Source of the DNA: Leifsonia xyli
GTDB lineage: Bacteria > Actinomycetota > Actinomycetes > Actinomycetales > Microbacteriaceae
Direction: 5' to 3'
NCBI GenBank assembly: GCA_001647635.1
Contig: CP014761.1
Coordinates: 1,240,001-1,304,000 of the forward strand
DNA length: 64,000 nucleotides
Part shown: one piece after another, positions 35,727 to 44,906 of the stretch
Layout of the letters: each line of letters starts with the position of its first letter
Position numbering within the stretch: position 1 is the first letter of the stretch
The notes under the pieces: model-generated
Seen by the model: the letters and a program-made list of their open reading frames with translations, nothing else
What the model was told of the DNA's origin: nothing
Database searches by the model: none
Position numbers and translations under genes: made by a program

Positions 35727-38453
35727 GTGCGAGGCGGAGTAGCCAGATGGAAGCGGGGACAGCAGTCCCACGGAGTCAAGCAAGCCGTCAACTACGCCTT
35801 CACCGGTGTCTGTGACGCCACGCTCACCGCCAAAACCGCTGACGGTGTCATCGCCGCCATCGGCTACGCCGACGCGGTCATGACCCGGTACATCGTCGAG
35901 AACGGCAACATCCGCGACGACCTCCTCACCAAGGGCCTCCTTAAGGACTGGGTCGACGGACTCGACCCCCTCACCGGGGAACGGCGCGGCCGTGACCTGG
36001 AGTCTCCAGTGGCGGATCTGATTCTGGATGCGACGATCAACGCGCCGAAGTCGTTCTCGATCGCCGCCATGCTCGACCCTGAGTTGGCTGCTGCGTATGA
36101 GGACCTCCAAGACCGGCTCCGCGACCGGATCGTGAGGCTGTGGCAGTCCGAGCTCAACGCCCGCCGTGGCAAGGGCGGCGCGATCCGCGAGGATCTGGCC
36201 CGGATCGAGGTCGTCGAGCTTCGGCATGAACGGTCCCGCTCTTTGGATCCGCACAAGCACCGTCACCTCTGGCTGAATGTCAAAGTCCAAGGGTGCGACG
36301 GCAAGTGGTCGAACGTCGACACCCGGGTGGCGTTGCGGTTCCAGAACGTGATCAACGCCGAAGGCGACCTCGCCTCCCGCACCGACCCCACCTGGATCAG
36401 TGTTCTCGCCGCCAAAGGGTTCACGCTCAACGAGGACGGGGAGATCTCCCAACTTCAGCACCTGGTGCGGCCGTTGTCGAAGCGGTCCGCGCAGATCGAA
36501 GCCAACAAGATCGCCCGAACCGCGTGGTGGAAGCAGCAGCACCCGGGCCAGGAGCCTTCGCACGATGTGCTGAATCAGATCGACCGGTGGGCGTGGGCTG
36601 TCGGCCGACCCAACAAGCCTCGCGACCTGGACGAAGACGGGTGGGCCGCGCTTGTCCGGGGAGAACTCCACACGGCCGACCCTGCGCTCGGCATGCCGCG
36701 TTCTCCGGCGCGGCTTCCTTCTGTCGCCGTCCAGGATCTCGACCTCGAGTTGTTGGCGGCCAAGGCTGTTGTCGACGCGGACGCTCGCTCGACCGGTAGT
36801 AGTGGTCGTTTCAGCATGATGGATGTGCGGGCCGGTGCGCTCCGCGCGATCGCCGCGACCGGTGTAGTCGCCGACCGGGACGCCCTCGCCAAGCTCGCGG
36901 AGGAAGTCGTGGCGCGTTCGCACACGGTGACGTTGATCTCGGAGCCGGATGCGCCGAAGCACGTCAAACACCTCATGGCGGTTTCCACCGCCACGCTGAA
37001 GGCCACCCTCGCCCGCAAGGTCGACGCATTCTCCGCGCCGGGACAGATCCTTGACGCAGACGACGTCGCTGCGATCGCTCAGGTGATTGAGCCCGATCGG
37101 ACACTCGATGAGGAACAGCTCGCGGGTGCGGCCGCGATCGGTGGCACGTCCCGCAACGTCGTCATCTCCGGACCGGCCGGCACAGGTAAGACCACGATGC
37201 TCATAGTCGCAGGCGCTGCTCTTCGGCGACGCGGCCACAACATGATCATCGTCGCGCCAACCAAGAAAGCCTCCGCCGTCGCCGGACGCGAAACAAGGAG
37301 CGCGTCGTCGTCCCTCCACCAATTTCTCTACGATTACGGATGGCGGTGGGAGGCCACCGCGTCGGGCGCAACTGAGTGGCGGCGGCTCTCGATCGGCGAG
37401 CTGGACCCGGCCGATGGCGGCAGCTATCTCGGCCCGCGACTCAGCGTCCGCCCCGGGGATCGTATCGTCGTCGACGAGGCCGGCATGCTTGACCTCGAGG
37501 CCGCCTCCGCGCTGCTCGATGTCATACGGGACACCGGGGTGGGCGTTGCATTGGTCGGAGACCAGCAACAAGCCCTGCCAGTCGGGCACTCGGGCGCCAT
37601 GGCACTCTTCTGGCGCCGCTCCCCAGACCGGGTGGAGCTCGCGACCACCCACCGTTTCAACGATCCGGTGTGGGCGGAGCTCGCGCATCGGCTCCGGGAC
37701 CCTCAAGCCGACGATGAGATGTTCGAGGTCGCCGAAGACCTCATTCGAACTGATCACGTCCTGCTGACCGCTAGCGATCACGCCGCTCGCGAGGCGATGG
37801 TCGAAGGATGGTTCGAGGCCGAGCGCGATCGCGAGACGATCGCGCTCGTTACGGCAACGCACGCCGAAGCTCAGGAGATCAGCGAAGCGATCCAACGACG
37901 CCGGATCGAGTCCGGGGCCGTGCGCCCTGGGCGTGCATTTTCCGGACAGTCGGGTCAGGCGATCTTCGTCGGTGACGTTGTCCAGACCCGCCGCAACGAC
38001 ACTTCTGCGGATGTCCAGAACCGCCAGAACTGGATCGTGAAGACGATCGGCAACGACCATGCGATCCTGGCAGCGAGCACCGACACGACGGATTTAAGGA
38101 GAGTCCGCCTCGACTACGCCGCATCCCACATCCATCTCGCCTACGCCACAACGGTCTACGGCGTTCAGGGCGAGACGACGGATCGTGCCCTCGTTGGACC
38201 AGGTGTCGACGCTGCCGGTCTCTACGTCGGCCTCACTCGAGGAAGGCAGCACAACGCCGCGGTGCTTGTGGCTCCGACCACGGACTCCGCGAAGGCCCAG
38301 CTGGTCGAGACGATGCAACGCCATGATTTGGAAGAGACGATGGAGAAGTCGCGGGCGGCAGCGCTGACGGAACTCCGTCGGGCTGCCCAGGCGTCTGCTG
38401 GACCGATCCTCGGTACGCCGAATGGTCAACTCACGTCGGCCGGCCTCAAGTGA
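35727..38453 (+). CDS. MobF (TrwC/TraI-type) relaxase-helicase
   Basis: A protein of about 908 residues. The relaxase half has 'DATINAPKSFSIAAML' and the metal-binding three-histidine motif DPHKHRHLWLN, with candidate catalytic tyrosines in 'VNYAFTG' and 'TRYIVENGN'. The helicase half has Walker A GPAGTGKTT, motif II VVDEAGML, 'ALVGDQQQALPV', 'TVYGVQGETTD' and the final 'LYVGLTRGRQHN'. Such proteins nick oriT, stay covalently bound to the 5' end and unwind the transferred strand. AGGGAGG lies 9 bases before GTG 35727 and only 3 bases before an alternative GTG at 35721, so 35727 is preferred. No coupling protein or secretion system is nearby. Confidence 0.88.
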   Translation: MRGGVARWKRGQQSHGVKQAVNYAFTGVCDATLTAKTADGVIAAIGYADAVMTRYIVENGNIRDDLLTKGLLKDWVDGLDPLTGERRGRDLESPVADLILDATINAPKSFSIAAMLDPELAAAYEDLQDRLRDRIVRLWQSELNARRGKGGAIREDLARIEVVELRHERSRSLDPHKHRHLWLNVKVQGCDGKWSNVDTRVALRFQNVINAEGDLASRTDPTWISVLAAKGFTLNEDGEISQLQHLVRPLSKRSAQIEANKIARTAWWKQQHPGQEPSHDVLNQIDRWAWAVGRPNKPRDLDEDGWAALVRGELHTADPALGMPRSPARLPSVAVQDLDLELLAAKAVVDADARSTGSSGRFSMMDVRAGALRAIAATGVVADRDALAKLAEEVVARSHTVTLISEPDAPKHVKHLMAVSTATLKATLARKVDAFSAPGQILDADDVAAIAQVIEPDRTLDEEQLAGAAAIGGTSRNVVISGPAGTGKTTMLIVAGAALRRRGHNMIIVAPTKKASAVAGRETRSASSSLHQFLYDYGWRWEATASGATEWRRLSIGELDPADGGSYLGPRLSVRPGDRIVVDEAGMLDLEAASALLDVIRDTGVGVALVGDQQQALPVGHSGAMALFWRRSPDRVELATTHRFNDPVWAELAHRLRDPQADDEMFEVAEDLIRTDHVLLTASDHAAREAMVEGWFEAERDRETIALVTATHAEAQEISEAIQRRRIESGAVRPGRAFSGQSGQAIFVGDVVQTRRNDTSADVQNRQNWIVKTIGNDHAILAASTDTTDLRRVRLDYAASHIHLAYATTVYGVQGETTDRALVGPGVDAAGLYVGLTRGRQHNAAVLVAPTTDSAKAQLVETMQRHDLEETMEKSRAAALTELRRAAQASAGPILGTPNGQLTSAGLK

Positions 38454-38461
38454 TCATGCTG

Positions 38462-38878
38462 CTAGATCTGCCGGGCGTGGGCCCATGCGAACAGTTCGCG
38501 GCCCAGCAAATTTACGCCATCGAGCGTGCCACCTCGAGGATCGAACCCGAAGATCGCGATTCCAAGTTCATCGGCCCTCACCCTTGCGGCAGGAAGCACG
38601 CCATGACGAGCGAAGATCAGCCCCCGACGACCGTCGGCAGCGACCACCGCAGCCGCATGCTCAACCTGAACGATCTGCAGGTTCCCTCGCTTGTTCTCGA
38701 CCCAGCCGAGATAGCCGGACGCATACAGGTCGCAAAGCTGGCGCGGCTCACCGGCTGCGACGACGGCGTCTGTGGCACCGAGGTAGCGCATCCAATCCCT
38801 GCACAGCTCGACGGCTTCATCGTCCGTCGCTCCGCGCGGTCGTGGTTCAGGCGTCTTGCTCACAGGTCCAGAGTGCAC
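38462..38878 (-). CDS. small restriction-endonuclease-like (Mrr-type) protein
   Basis: A 138-residue protein. The core 'GYLGWVENKRGNLQIVQVEHAAAVVAADGRRGLIFARHGVLPAARVRADELGI' follows the strand-helix order of Mrr-type nuclease domains: a Q-V-E-H in the position of Q-x-K, a later 'L(I)FA.....P.A...A' helix, and 'GI.I' strand. The expected catalytic lysine is replaced by histidine, so it may be inactive. It lies between the relaxase (convergent, 8 bp apart) and the integrase (divergent). A role in controlling excision or transfer is a guess. Confidence 0.5.
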   Translation of the reverse strand: MHSGPVSKTPEPRPRGATDDEAVELCRDWMRYLGATDAVVAAGEPRQLCDLYASGYLGWVENKRGNLQIVQVEHAAAVVAADGRRGLIFARHGVLPAARVRADELGIAIFGFDPRGGTLDGVNLLGRELFAWAHARQI

Positions 38879-38947
38879 CCATCCTCAGATGGTCGGCGAG
38901 CTCGCTTGCCGTCGTCCGCGCGATCCGGCCTCGTCGGTGGCAAGAGT

Positions 38948-38959
38948 TAGGTTCTGGAA
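38948..38959 (+). promoter_or_regulatory. -10 element of the integrase gene (leaderless)
   Basis: TAGGTT at 38948-38953 lies 6 bases before the GTG start at 38960, with no ribosome-binding site between, so transcription probably begins at or near the start codon. Confidence 0.45.
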
Positions 38960-40123
38960 GTGGGAAGCATCGACGCTTACGAGTCGGCCAAAGGCCGGCG
39001 CTATCGCGTGCGCTGGCGCGACCCCGAACACCAGCAACGCGAGAAGCGCGGGTTCCGCACCAAACGCGAAGCGGAGCTCTACAACGCGACGGTCGAAGTA
39101 GCGATGATGAAGGGGACCTACTTCGAAGCGTCTCAATCCAAGATCACTGTCGGTGAGCTCGCCGAGGAATGGCTCGCTAACAAGGAGCAAGCCCTCAAAC
39201 CCTCCAGCTTCTCCCCCATCCGCATCGCCTGGCGCGTCTACGTCGAGCCGCGCTGGGCGGCGACACCAATCGGGGCGATTCGCCCCTCCGCGGTCGAGAA
39301 GTGGATCCGAGAGCTGAGCCAGGGCAAAGCTGTAACTGTGCGGGTCCGCGTGGGCAATGCCGGCAAGCCCCGATCAGCCGGCGTCGTCCTGCGCGCGGTG
39401 GGAATCCTCGCCGGGATCCTCGACGTCGCGGTGCGTGACGGCAGGATTCCGGCGAACCCGGCTCGGGGTGCGAGCAATCTCCCGCGTAAGGGAACCAAGA
39501 AGCGTCGCCGTTATCTCACCAACGAGGAGGTCTTTCGCTTCGCACGAGCGGTGCCCGATGACAAGCGCAGCGTTCTCGTGTTGACGCTGGCCTACACCGG
39601 CATCCGATGGGGCGAAGCTGTCGCGCTCACCGTGAACGACATCGACCTTGAACGTTGCCGTCTGGCCATCCACCAGACCGCGACAGAAGTGGACGGCCTC
39701 ATCCACGTCGGACCGCCAAAGAGTTGGGAGGCTCGTTCGGTACCTTTCCCGGCCTTTCTGGCACCTCGCCTCGAGGCGCTCATCGCTGGGAAAAAGCGAA
39801 ACGACCTTGTGTTTCCCGCGCGCGCTGGCGGGTACCTTGCGCGACCAGACACCGCCTGGAACCGGCAATCCTGGTGGCTGACCGCCCTGCGCGAGGCGGA
39901 ACTCGCGCACATGACTCCGCACGACCTCAAGCACACCGCTGCGAGCTTGGCCGTGAGTGCCGGCGCCAACGTCAAAGCCCTTCAGCGCATGCTTGGGCAC
40001 AAGTCGGCGGCGATGACCCTCGATACCTACGCCGATCTCTTCGAGGACGACCTAGCTGAGGTCGCTAGCCGGCTGAATCAACGCGCCCTTGAAGAGAGCA
40101 ACGGATATCTCTGGCAATCTTGA
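38960..40123 (+). CDS. tyrosine-type site-specific integrase
   Basis: A 387-residue phage-type integrase. Residues about 1-55 form an arm-binding AP2-like domain ('GRRYRVRWRDPEHQQREKRGFRTKREAELY'), about 60-165 a SAM-like core-binding domain, and the rest the catalytic domain. Catalytic residues are R in 'YTGIRWGEAVAL', HDLKHT (box II, with lysine where arginine is usual), and 'MLGHKSAAMTLDTYADLF' with histidine and tyrosine. It should recombine the attP and tRNA-Arg att sites. Unusually it is 6.2 kb from the tRNA end of the island; defence-like cargo lies between. Confidence 0.9.
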   Translation: MGSIDAYESAKGRRYRVRWRDPEHQQREKRGFRTKREAELYNATVEVAMMKGTYFEASQSKITVGELAEEWLANKEQALKPSSFSPIRIAWRVYVEPRWAATPIGAIRPSAVEKWIRELSQGKAVTVRVRVGNAGKPRSAGVVLRAVGILAGILDVAVRDGRIPANPARGASNLPRKGTKKRRRYLTNEEVFRFARAVPDDKRSVLVLTLAYTGIRWGEAVALTVNDIDLERCRLAIHQTATEVDGLIHVGPPKSWEARSVPFPAFLAPRLEALIAGKKRNDLVFPARAGGYLARPDTAWNRQSWWLTALREAELAHMTPHDLKHTAASLAVSAGANVKALQRMLGHKSAAMTLDTYADLFEDDLAEVASRLNQRALEESNGYLWQS

Positions 40124-40196
40124 ATGTCCAGGTCGTTGAAAGCTTAAGCTCCCTATTTTTGGGCGCGGTGGCTAGACAGCGAGCTGGAAGTGACGC

Positions 40197-43100
40197 CTAA
40201 AGGGAAAACCAGCGCTGCGACTCTGCAAGAGCGGCAAGCGGTTCGAGAGCCTTGGGGCGCCTCGGTATCAGCGATGTCATGGCGCCGCTAGGTAGCCACG
40301 CGATCATTTCCTCACTGAGATCAATCGTGTCTGTTAGTGAGAGCCGCCGATAGCTTGTCGCCCTGACACCGGATTTTGACAACTGGACCATCTCCGCTAG
40401 CTCATGTGGCGATGGCGTCCACGCGGAGGCTTGCACCATTACTCCGATATCTGCCGGTAGCTCACGGTCACGGATTGCTCTAGCGAGTTTGTTTCGCCCG
40501 TACGCGTTTGGGTCAGCTTCGAGACCAAGGTAAAGGCCGGCGGTCGTCGACGTTGTGGCGTTCGCGATTCCTACCAATTGTTGAAGGTCCAGCTTTCGCG
40601 TATGCGAGGCAAGCGCTCGAAGCGTCTCGATCGCCCGCACGACGCGGTTGATTCCGCCTTCGTCCATAAGGGCCGTCAAGTCCGCCATCGCCGTCAGCAT
40701 CGCCATGTCCGGCTGAGGGGCAAATAGGACTGCCGCCGCGATTTCGAATTCGGCTTCATCAGGTGTCGCGTTCAGGATGTGGTGTTTCCACCACGATAGG
40801 TTCACCCTATTTGCCCGGATCTCGCGCACGACAGCGCCGATGTCGAAATCCGTCTGCTCCTCGCCTCCGGGGATTTCGAACGCTGTATAGAACTTCGCAT
40901 TTGGGAGTCCTGATGCGACCAAACACAGCTCTCGAGCCAACCATGATTCTTTGTCGAGCGTGAGAAGCTCCTGCGCTATATCAATCCAGAATGCCGTCGA
41001 CATGTCGTTCGCAGCAGCCTTCACGAGACCGTGCAGAACGCGATCCAACGACGGAAATTGAACTTGCAGATCTTCGATCCGCTGGCGAATGCCGCCAATA
41101 CTGAGGTGACCGGTGGGGGGCCCGACGAGCAATCGCCCGTTTGGTGCATTCAAGAAACTGTCGAGCGCAAGCAGGTGACACAACAGCAATGCGTTTGGGG
41201 CGCTGTCGGGCTGAGGCAGACGGTGACCATACCCGCGCAACAGAGAAGCCACCAGCTCGGAGTCACCGAATATTCCGATCGCGGACCGCGATTGAGAGCG
41301 GATTACTAGCCGAGGGTGCTGGCAAATCGAACGAGTGCTCTCGTCGTCAAACTCGACATTGTCCTCGATCGGCAATTCAAGATGTGGGCGGATATCGAGC
41401 CACTGCATGACGTTCTGACCGTCCGCAGAAATCGATTCCTCCCACCACGCGAGGAGCCGCTCGGAATCGATCTGCTTGGCGAGCAACTGCGCCGCGTCTT
41501 GCGCAAGGGGCGACGTTGGCGCGGCGTGAACGTGCGACCCGAGCACAACTAGCAGCTGTTCGCCCAAGACGTCTCCGAGGTGGTGAGTGCGGGCCCAGCC
41601 GGCGGGGTCCCGCGCAAAAACGCGGACCCAGCGGGCGTTAAAGATCGACCGCAATGCCGATAGCTGAAGCGTAGGCAATGAATTGAGAACACCATCAGAG
41701 AGCAACGCAAGAAGAGATGCTTGGACAGCCAGTGAATCCTGATAACGCGATTGCTCGGGCATCTCCGTCAACGTCGCCGCGAGAGCGCGCCGTTCCCCGG
41801 AGGTAAAAGTTCCAACGAAGAACAACATGACGTTCATCCAGAAGGGTCGCTCAGCGAGTTGGACGAGGCGATCAATCTTGTCTGCGCCGCCATACAGCTC
41901 ACGTATGGCCGCGGTGTCTGCAATGTAGCGCGCGGCGAAGTATTCACGAATCGGCTGCACTTCAAATTCATAAGTGCCTTGAACGCGACTTACCAGGACC
42001 CATACCCGCTCGCGCAAGGCGTAGAAGAGCGAATCAATGGCACGCAAATCCTGCTCTCGCTCGATAAGGTACTCAGCCAGCAGTTGGCGCAGCTCCTTCC
42101 GGGTGATCTGGCTACTAGCCAGACTGACTTCACTCAACGAGTGAAGATGCCAGCCCAGGTAAGCCGTAACTTCCTCGATCAGCTTCCGATGTTTACGCAC
42201 GTCGGCCGATTTACTTTCCCGGTCCAGATAGCGCTCCATGTATGCGGAAAAAAGCTCATATCTGTTGGCAGGCAAATACCCGGATCGGGTCCATAAAAGG
42301 TAAAACAGGATGCTCAGCTGCATTGCGTTCGATGTCAAGGGACGCGCGTGTGGGGACTCTAGCGCTCGGGAAAATGCGACCCGAAGGTCCTCAGCCTCTT
42401 CAGCATCCAATTGCATTTGCGTGACCCAGCGCGCGCGATATTCTTCAGCGCGTTCCGGCGGCAGTGGTTGCAGCTCGACCAGTTTGTATGACCGCAGAAC
42501 GGGTAATTCAATGGACCCCTGGGTGGGGCGACTCGTAAGGACAGTCACGTTGGCCCGGCTGATGCCACCAAGACGCGAAGTCGCGGTTTCAAGCCTCCTG
42601 AGGATCCGCTTCTGGTTACTCGGGGCGATTTCGTCCAGCCCGTCGAGCACCAAAAACGTTGGCAGTCTTCGGAAGATGGAGTGCACGTCGCCGACCGAGA
42701 TGTTGAGCCCGCCGCTGCCCTTGTCGAGCATTGCCGCAAGGTACTGGTCGAGAGTGCGTGCGGAATCTGGCTCTGGATGGCTCGATTGCCACTTCACGAA
42801 TGTCGGGATGTCTACCTTAAACGGAAATCGCTTTGCGCGCGGCATCAGGGCTGGCCCAGCATGAGTGAAGAATTGCTGGTCGCCGACCAAGGCGGCCCGG
42901 AAAGCTTGGACGCAAAACTGGGTTACCGTCGACTTTCCATCGCCCGGCCCACCAGAGAGCAACACCTTCCCGTCGCTAAGGCTCATTAGGTATTCGGCAG
43001 CATTGCCGCGCCGCGATTCGACGGGTGGATCCACGAAGAGTTTCTCGACATCCGAACGACCAATCGCTGCCTGTTTGAATTTGATCTTCGACTCTTCCGC

Positions 43101-43661
43101 TTCGGCCAATAGGCCATGCGTTACGGGAGCTAGGATTTCGCGCAGACGCTCAAGTTCGCGATCGACCCGCCCCCCTGTTAGGACGGCACGCATTGCGTCC
43201 TGCCCCACGAGTATTTCGGGATATGCGAGCTTCAAAGAGTCAGGGCGCAGGTCGATATGCCGGTCAAGATCGTCACGCCACCAACAGATGAGTTCGATGC
43301 CTAGTTCTTTCTCCGCCTCTTGCAAAAGGGCGAATGCGTCGTCTATGGTTCCGCGATCCGGGTGCGCGGTCCCACGGGTGTTCGTGATCAGGATGTACTT
43401 GAGTGCGCCGGATTCGCGCAACCTAATGATGTTTTGCCGCTCCCTGGCTAGGACCTCTCTCACCCAGGTTCGAGCGGAGCGATCGGGCTGAGAGGACCAC
43501 TTCATTTGAAAGATCGTCGCTTTGTGCGGCCACGCCGCATCGCGCCCACCGTCGGACTGATTGGCGGGGTAGACGACAGTCCGAGGATCCATGTCCACAA
43601 GTACCGCCTGGCAAAGCTCCTGGAAGCGCTGCGGTGACATGTCCTCATATCGATAGGGCAT
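40197..43661 (-). CDS. Mrr-NACHT STAND NTPase (Avs-like)
   Basis: A protein of about 1154 residues. Residues about 5-130 are a Mrr-type nuclease domain: 'RFQELCQAVLVDMD', 'SDGGRDA' and FQMKW, giving D and Q-x-K as catalytic candidates. A NACHT ATPase follows with Walker A GGPGDGKST (about 237-245) and Walker B 'TFLVLDGLDEIAP'. The last ~600 residues are helical and probably form the sensor. Nuclease-NACHT-sensor proteins are known antiphage STAND systems (Avs/bNACHT). The ATG at 43661 is preferred to an upstream start because it has a GAGGAG site and places the Mrr domain at the N-terminus. It is convergent with the integrase and divergent from the next gene. Confidence 0.83.
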   Translation of the reverse strand: MPYRYEDMSPQRFQELCQAVLVDMDPRTVVYPANQSDGGRDAAWPHKATIFQMKWSSQPDRSARTWVREVLARERQNIIRLRESGALKYILITNTRGTAHPDRGTIDDAFALLQEAEKELGIELICWWRDDLDRHIDLRPDSLKLAYPEILVGQDAMRAVLTGGRVDRELERLREILAPVTHGLLAEAEESKIKFKQAAIGRSDVEKLFVDPPVESRRGNAAEYLMSLSDGKVLLSGGPGDGKSTVTQFCVQAFRAALVGDQQFFTHAGPALMPRAKRFPFKVDIPTFVKWQSSHPEPDSARTLDQYLAAMLDKGSGGLNISVGDVHSIFRRLPTFLVLDGLDEIAPSNQKRILRRLETATSRLGGISRANVTVLTSRPTQGSIELPVLRSYKLVELQPLPPERAEEYRARWVTQMQLDAEEAEDLRVAFSRALESPHARPLTSNAMQLSILFYLLWTRSGYLPANRYELFSAYMERYLDRESKSADVRKHRKLIEEVTAYLGWHLHSLSEVSLASSQITRKELRQLLAEYLIEREQDLRAIDSLFYALRERVWVLVSRVQGTYEFEVQPIREYFAARYIADTAAIRELYGGADKIDRLVQLAERPFWMNVMLFFVGTFTSGERRALAATLTEMPEQSRYQDSLAVQASLLALLSDGVLNSLPTLQLSALRSIFNARWVRVFARDPAGWARTHHLGDVLGEQLLVVLGSHVHAAPTSPLAQDAAQLLAKQIDSERLLAWWEESISADGQNVMQWLDIRPHLELPIEDNVEFDDESTRSICQHPRLVIRSQSRSAIGIFGDSELVASLLRGYGHRLPQPDSAPNALLLCHLLALDSFLNAPNGRLLVGPPTGHLSIGGIRQRIEDLQVQFPSLDRVLHGLVKAAANDMSTAFWIDIAQELLTLDKESWLARELCLVASGLPNAKFYTAFEIPGGEEQTDFDIGAVVREIRANRVNLSWWKHHILNATPDEAEFEIAAAVLFAPQPDMAMLTAMADLTALMDEGGINRVVRAIETLRALASHTRKLDLQQLVGIANATTSTTAGLYLGLEADPNAYGRNKLARAIRDRELPADIGVMVQASAWTPSPHELAEMVQLSKSGVRATSYRRLSLTDTIDLSEEMIAWLPSGAMTSLIPRRPKALEPLAALAESQRWFSL

Positions 43662-43840
43662 CTGACTCTCCTCACGTCCAACGCCATGTGACCAGGGTCG
43701 CGCAGATCCAGTAGCTTTGATCGACACGTGCATAGTATCCGTCAGCGGTAACGCCCCGTCGGATCAGCCGTTTCGGCCGAACACGCGCAAGACGACGCGC
43801 CGCCTAGCGGGGTACCGCCACGAAGTCCGCTAGCGTTCTT

Positions 43841-44842
43841 GTGAGCGAAACAAAGCCACTCGATTTCTTAGGGGCAGGGATGGCGCAGTACGGTGCGGCT
43901 CGGGGAAAAAAGGACCGAGTTCGGACGATCAACTTTTACGAGATCGTCAAGTGGGTAAATCGATCCTCGAACGAGCGACTTCCGCATTCGGACTGGGACG
44001 AAATTCTCAGCGGTCTCGACGGGGTAAAGCTGAGTGACCGGATTTGGGAAGGACCGGACAGGACGCTTATCGGCGAAGTCCTGAGGGTGGACGGTCAGCG
44101 TCACTTGAAGCTGATGCTCGTCCGGGATCAAGACGCTTGGCTCGAAATCTACAACCCCGACGCCGAGTCAATAGCCGAGCTAAACCTAGGCGACGCTGAG
44201 CAACTTCTCGAAACCACCATCGTGGCATTCCTTGGCTTCGGAAACGTCATAGGCCTGATTCAAGGATCGACTTCCGCGCCGACGCCTACAGCATTTGAGG
44301 AGTGGCTCAACGGCTTGGAGCTCGTTGAGGAAAATGTAACTTTGACCACTCAGCCGATGGTTTCGCACGACGCGCAGCAGCTGATTCGCAGGTCCACCGA
44401 GCTGTCCGAGATGTCGGTCAAGGTTCACACAAACCGAGCGGAAGCTCTTGATGCGCGCGGATCGGGACTAGCCGGAATTTTGCGTTCCGTGCGTTCGGAG
44501 TACGGCCCGATGGTAGTGACCGTGACTCTTCAACCTGGCCGTGCCAAGGATCAAGTCGAAGGACGACGAGCCGTGCGCGACGAAGGTGTCATCATCGCCG
44601 ACGCGGCGGCTGCCGGCGAGGTGCAGGGCGCGAAGGCGAAACTCATTTACATCGAACCTGATGACTCGCGGCATACGGAAGACATCGACTTCGCAAAGCA
44701 ACGTATCACCGCGAAGCGAAACATCCCCACAACGTCTCAAGATGGAAGCCCGATCCGGAATGAAAGCGCAGTCCGCGCCATCTTGCAGGTCGCCCGGGAA
44801 AATGAAGATGAGCTTCGTGCAATAGCCGACACCAAAAAGTAG
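43841..44842 (+). CDS. hypothetical protein next to the NACHT gene
   Basis: A 333-residue soluble protein with a GTG start. The first half includes 'TINFYEIVKWVN', 'DRTLIGEVLRVDGQRHLKLMLVRDQ' and 'LLETTIVAFLGFGNVIGLIQGS'; the second half has 'YGPMVVTVTLQPGR' and a basic, glutamate-rich C-terminus. I do not recognise a family. It is divergent from the NACHT gene (180 bp gap) and 64 bp before a small membrane protein gene, with which it may form an operon. Its position in island cargo hints at a defence or stress role, but no motif shows it. Confidence 0.65.
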   Translation: MSETKPLDFLGAGMAQYGAARGKKDRVRTINFYEIVKWVNRSSNERLPHSDWDEILSGLDGVKLSDRIWEGPDRTLIGEVLRVDGQRHLKLMLVRDQDAWLEIYNPDAESIAELNLGDAEQLLETTIVAFLGFGNVIGLIQGSTSAPTPTAFEEWLNGLELVEENVTLTTQPMVSHDAQQLIRRSTELSEMSVKVHTNRAEALDARGSGLAGILRSVRSEYGPMVVTVTLQPGRAKDQVEGRRAVRDEGVIIADAAAAGEVQGAKAKLIYIEPDDSRHTEDIDFAKQRITAKRNIPTTSQDGSPIRNESAVRAILQVARENEDELRAIADTKK

Positions 44843-44906
44843 TTACGCGAGTCGGTGGCTGGGTGGAAAATCCAAAGAAGTGATGCTGCGATCGGTGGGA
44901 GGCGGA

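Noticed and set aside
34992..35791. Frames on both strands upstream of the relaxase
   Set aside because: Compositions are arginine/proline-rich without domains or ribosome-binding sites; the region is better read as non-coding oriT/promoter DNA.
35697..38060. Very long open frame on the minus strand opposite the relaxase
   Set aside because: It is the antisense shadow of a clear MobF relaxase; its translation is rich in R, G, D and H without any domain.
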